Of a stretch of DNA of 64,000 nucleotides, positions 61,978-64,000 are shown in pieces. This DNA comes from Rhyacophila brunnea (lineage: Eukaryota > Arthropoda > Insecta > Trichoptera > Rhyacophilidae), in assembly GCA_022495005.1 (NCBI GenBank), contig JAGYXB010001104.1:186001-250000 (forward strand). The letters run 5' to 3'. The position numbers were made by a program, and so were the translations under genes. Every line of letters begins with the position of its first letter. Positions within the stretch are counted from its first letter, which is position 1. The notes beneath the pieces were generated by a model, which had not been told where the DNA came from, made no database searches, and worked only from the letters and a program-made list of their open reading frames with translations.

Positions 61978-62143
61978 TGAAAACATCTCATGCATATACA
62001 CACTAGAAAAAATCATGTTGTAGAAAATATACGACACCCGACTGGACTTGCATCCAGCAGATACAGGTTCAAGTCCCGTTAAGTGTCGTATTTTTTTCTA
62101 CAAAATGATTTTTTCTAGTGTGTATATGCATGAGATGTTTTTA
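61978..62143 (+). mobile_element. tRNA-bearing TIR element, family T1, short form
   Basis: 36-base termini (61,979-62,014 and 62,107-62,142) are perfect inverted copies (left outer TTTGAAAACATCTCATGCAT). Further in, GTAGAAAATATACGACAC pairs with GTGTCGTATTTTTTTCTAC. The centre has GGTTCAAGTCC (62,066-62,076), a B box, with GACAC/GTGTC pairing like an acceptor stem. The A box is poor. The identity of the arms suggests recent formation or correction. Confidence 0.78.
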
Positions 62144-62170
62144 AATTATGAATATTCAATTATATAAATA

Positions 62171-63472
62171 CGAGGGTGGGTCAATAAGTCCTTAGAAAAG
62201 CCGACAGGTGGCGCGACTAGTACTGTAAGCGGTTTGTTTTCATGCAGCGGCACTACCGATTCAGTATGCTGCGAAGTTTCAATCAGATTGGTCGGGTTGT
62301 TGTGTGTTTCTCGTACATTTAAAAAAAAAATTTGCTTGTGGAAAATGGAAAAATGGAAAATGGAGAAAATTGAGTTTAGAGCTGTTATTAAACATTTTAA
62401 TATAAAAGGGTTAACAGCAAAGGAAATAAAAAATGAGTTGGATTTAGTTCACGGCATATCTGCTCCTTCACTTGCAACTATTTATAACTGGTTAAATGAA
62501 TTTAAGCGTGGTCGTACATCAACAAAGGATGAACCACGCTCAGGACGTCCTGTAGAGGTGACTACACCAGAAATGATCAATAAAATCCACGATATGGTGT
62601 TAAGTGACCGAAGATTAAAGTTGAGTGAGATAATTGAGGTTACAGGGATCTCAAAAGGTAGCGTCATTTCTATTTTACATGACAAATTGGGCATGAAAAT
62701 ATTTCTGCAAGATGGGTGCCGCGTTTGCTCACAGTCGACAATAAACGCAATAGGGTGGTGGCCTCTAAAGCCCTGTTGTCGCTCATGCAACGCAATCCGG
62801 ATGAATTTTTTCGTCGCTTTGTGACTGTAGATGAAACATGGATACACCACTATACTCCCGAGACGAAAGAACAGTCAAAGCAGTGGATTGCGAAGGCAAA
62901 CCATGTCCAAAGAAGGCGAAAACCGTAAAATCAGCTGGTAAGGTTATGGCTACTGTATTTTGGGATGCACGTGAAATTATTTTCGTTGACTATTTGGAAA
63001 AAGGAAAAACAATAACAGGGGATTATTATGCATCTTTATTGGACCAGCTAAAAAACAAAATTGAAGAAAAACGGCCTCATTTAAACAGGAAAAAAATCCT
63101 CTTTCATCAGGACAATGCCCGTGTTCACACATGTTTACGATCAATGGCTAAAATTGAAGAATTGAAGTTCGAATTGGTCGACCACCCACCGTATTCGCCA
63201 GATTTAGCCCCCAGTGACTTTTTCCTTTTCCCAAACTTAAAAAAATGGCTAAGTGGACAACGTTTTTTTTCAAATGAAGAAGTCATCGATCGGACAAATG
63301 CTTATTTTGAGGACCTTCCGAAAACTTATTTTTCTGACAGTTTAAAAAAAATTGAGAAACGTCTAACCAAGTGTATTGAGCTCCAAGGAAATTATGTTGA
63401 GAAATAAAAAAAAAATACAAAAATAAAACCTGTTTTAATGCTTTTTTCTAAGGAATTATTGACCCACCCTCG
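62171..63472 (+). mobile_element. mariner transposon (DD34D), 1,302 bp, TA-flanked
   Basis: Termini CGAGGGTGGGTCAATAAGTC (left) and reversed CGAGGGTGGGTCAATAATTC (right) match over about 28 bases with one change. TA dinucleotides flank both ends. The full-length outline includes one transposase gene broken by two frameshifts. The size is typical of mariners. Among the elements here this one looks youngest. Confidence 0.93.
62345..63407 (+). pseudogene. mariner transposase, two frameshifts
   Basis: Segment 1 (62,345 or 62,360 to about 62,700): N-terminal paired-type DNA-binding domain, with HFNIKGLTAKEIKNELD and YNWLNEFKRGRTSTKDE, then the linker RSGRPVEV. Segment 2 (about 62,701-62,885): WVPRLL-like block then VDETWIHHYTPE, with the first catalytic Asp. 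Segment 3 (about 62,886-63,407): GKVMATVFWDA, HQDNARVHT (second Asp) and YSPDLAPSD (third Asp). There are 34 residues between the last two catalytic Asp, so the triad is D,D34D. One-base length changes near 62,700 and 62,885 separate the segments, so no full protein is made. I prefer the start at 62,360 (MEKIEFRAVIKHF), where family proteins usually begin. The TAA stop is at 63,405. Confidence 0.93.
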
Positions 63473-63478
63473 TATATA

Positions 63479-63620
63479 ATTTGAAAACACCTGTGAGAAG
63501 GACACACATAGCTTAGCGGTCAGGGCACATGAGTGCGGGTTCGAATCCCGCTGGGTGCCGTATTTTTTTTAAAGATTTTTTCCAGTAAGTAGTAAAAAAA
63601 ATTCTCACATGTGTTTTAAA
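63479..63620 (+). mobile_element. tRNA-bearing TIR element, family T1
   Basis: Termini TTTGAAAACACCTGTGAGAA (63,480-63,499) and reversed TTTTAAAACACATGTGAGAA. The interior holds CACATAGCTTAGCGGTCAGG (A-box-like) and a perfect B box GGGTTCGAATCCC (63,537-63,549), followed by a T-rich run. It begins 7 bases after the mariner's right end. Confidence 0.78.
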
Positions 63621-63734
63621 ATGATGTATGTTCAATAAAGAATGTTACATTCTTAAATCTTTTGAATTATTCGTTGAATAATAAAATTAGTTGAATTTAT
63701 AATATTGAATTATTAGAAAGTGCAAGTACATGTC

Positions 63735-63915
63735 ATTTAGAAAGCGCTTCAGTGAAAATTGTAGGAGTCACTATTCATCACAATTAGATAGGACACACAT
63801 AGTATAATGGTCAGGCACGTGTGAGCGTATCGCGCTGGGTGTCAAATTAAAAAAAAATGTTCGTAGCTTTCTAGTACATAGTAAATTTCTCTGGAGTGTG
63901 TTCAATTACTATAAC
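63735..63915 (+). mobile_element. Degraded T1-like tRNA-bearing element
   Basis: GGACACACATAGTATAATGG followed by CGCGCTGGGTGTC repeats the tRNA-like cassette of 63,504-63,560, with the B box lost. Termini are poorly preserved. Confidence 0.45.
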
Positions 63916-64000
63916 TTTTCACACACACTTTTCTTATTGTTTTATTTTTAAAACATGAAACCAAATGTGTAATAAAACAGTAGTTTAATTGGTGATTTAT

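Noticed and set aside
1..64000. CRISPR array, prokaryotic operons or ribosome-binding sites
   Set aside because: No regularly spaced repeats with unique spacers and no bacterial-type gene packing; the sequence is eukaryotic.

Overview
The window looks like intergenic or repeat-dense DNA from an insect nuclear genome. It is very AT-rich. I find no intact host gene, no rRNA, no canonical full tRNA gene and no CRISPR array. Every coding stretch I can recognise belongs to a transposable element, and all of these are broken. Several features fit a hemipteran, perhaps an aphid relative: dense TAGGTA/TACCTA strings around 2,830-3,500, runs of CCTAA (the insect telomere motif), ZMYM1-like and GTF2IRD2-like hAT remnants, RTE-like LINEs and a mariner. 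The species-level guess is inference only.

Layout. 1-6,300: a cut-off SINE, a LINE reverse-transcriptase fragment (about 1,640-1,945), a 2.7-kb hAT element with a perfect 8-bp target duplication (2,072-4,797), a SINE with an inverted 5' segment, and a 116-bp TTAA-flanked MITE. 7,090-8,125: a Tc1/mariner-type transposase fragment, then a 390-bp inverted-repeat element carrying a tRNA-like sequence in each arm. 12,177-13,770: an isolated RTE endonuclease domain, a foldback element, and a LINE 3' end. 15,336-16,430: a 480-bp MITE (three copies in the window) and a 158-bp tandem repeat. 18,962-23,815: a CCTAA-centred foldback, a SINE, and a hAT-type MITE with a perfect TSD containing one of two inverted copies of a tRNA-bearing repeat. 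27,253-28,184: a GTF2IRD2-like hAT relic. 34,860-36,000: a CpG-richer, coding-like block I cannot identify. 37,100-48,400: MITEs, LINE ends, a SINE inside a LINE, and a 180-bp near-perfect palindrome. 49,360-57,506: a SINE, two piggyBac-style TTAA elements, two 384-bp MITEs and other TIR elements. 59,400-60,870: two LINE 3' domains, one split by a SINE. 61,978 to the end: two tRNA-bearing TIR elements flanking a 1,302-bp mariner.

The most unusual signal is a set of elements whose terminal inverted repeats enclose tRNA-like sequence with a Pol III B-box motif (GGTTCRANTCC). They occur at 7,557-7,949, 61,978-62,143 and 63,479-63,620, with a second family at 20,768-21,226 and 23,268-23,815. The first three share the terminal motif TTTGAAAACA. 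They combine a DNA-transposon-like outline with a SINE-like internal promoter, and I know of no named family with this layout. All repeat calls come from reading the sequence by eye, so edges are good to a few bases only where a target duplication is quoted.
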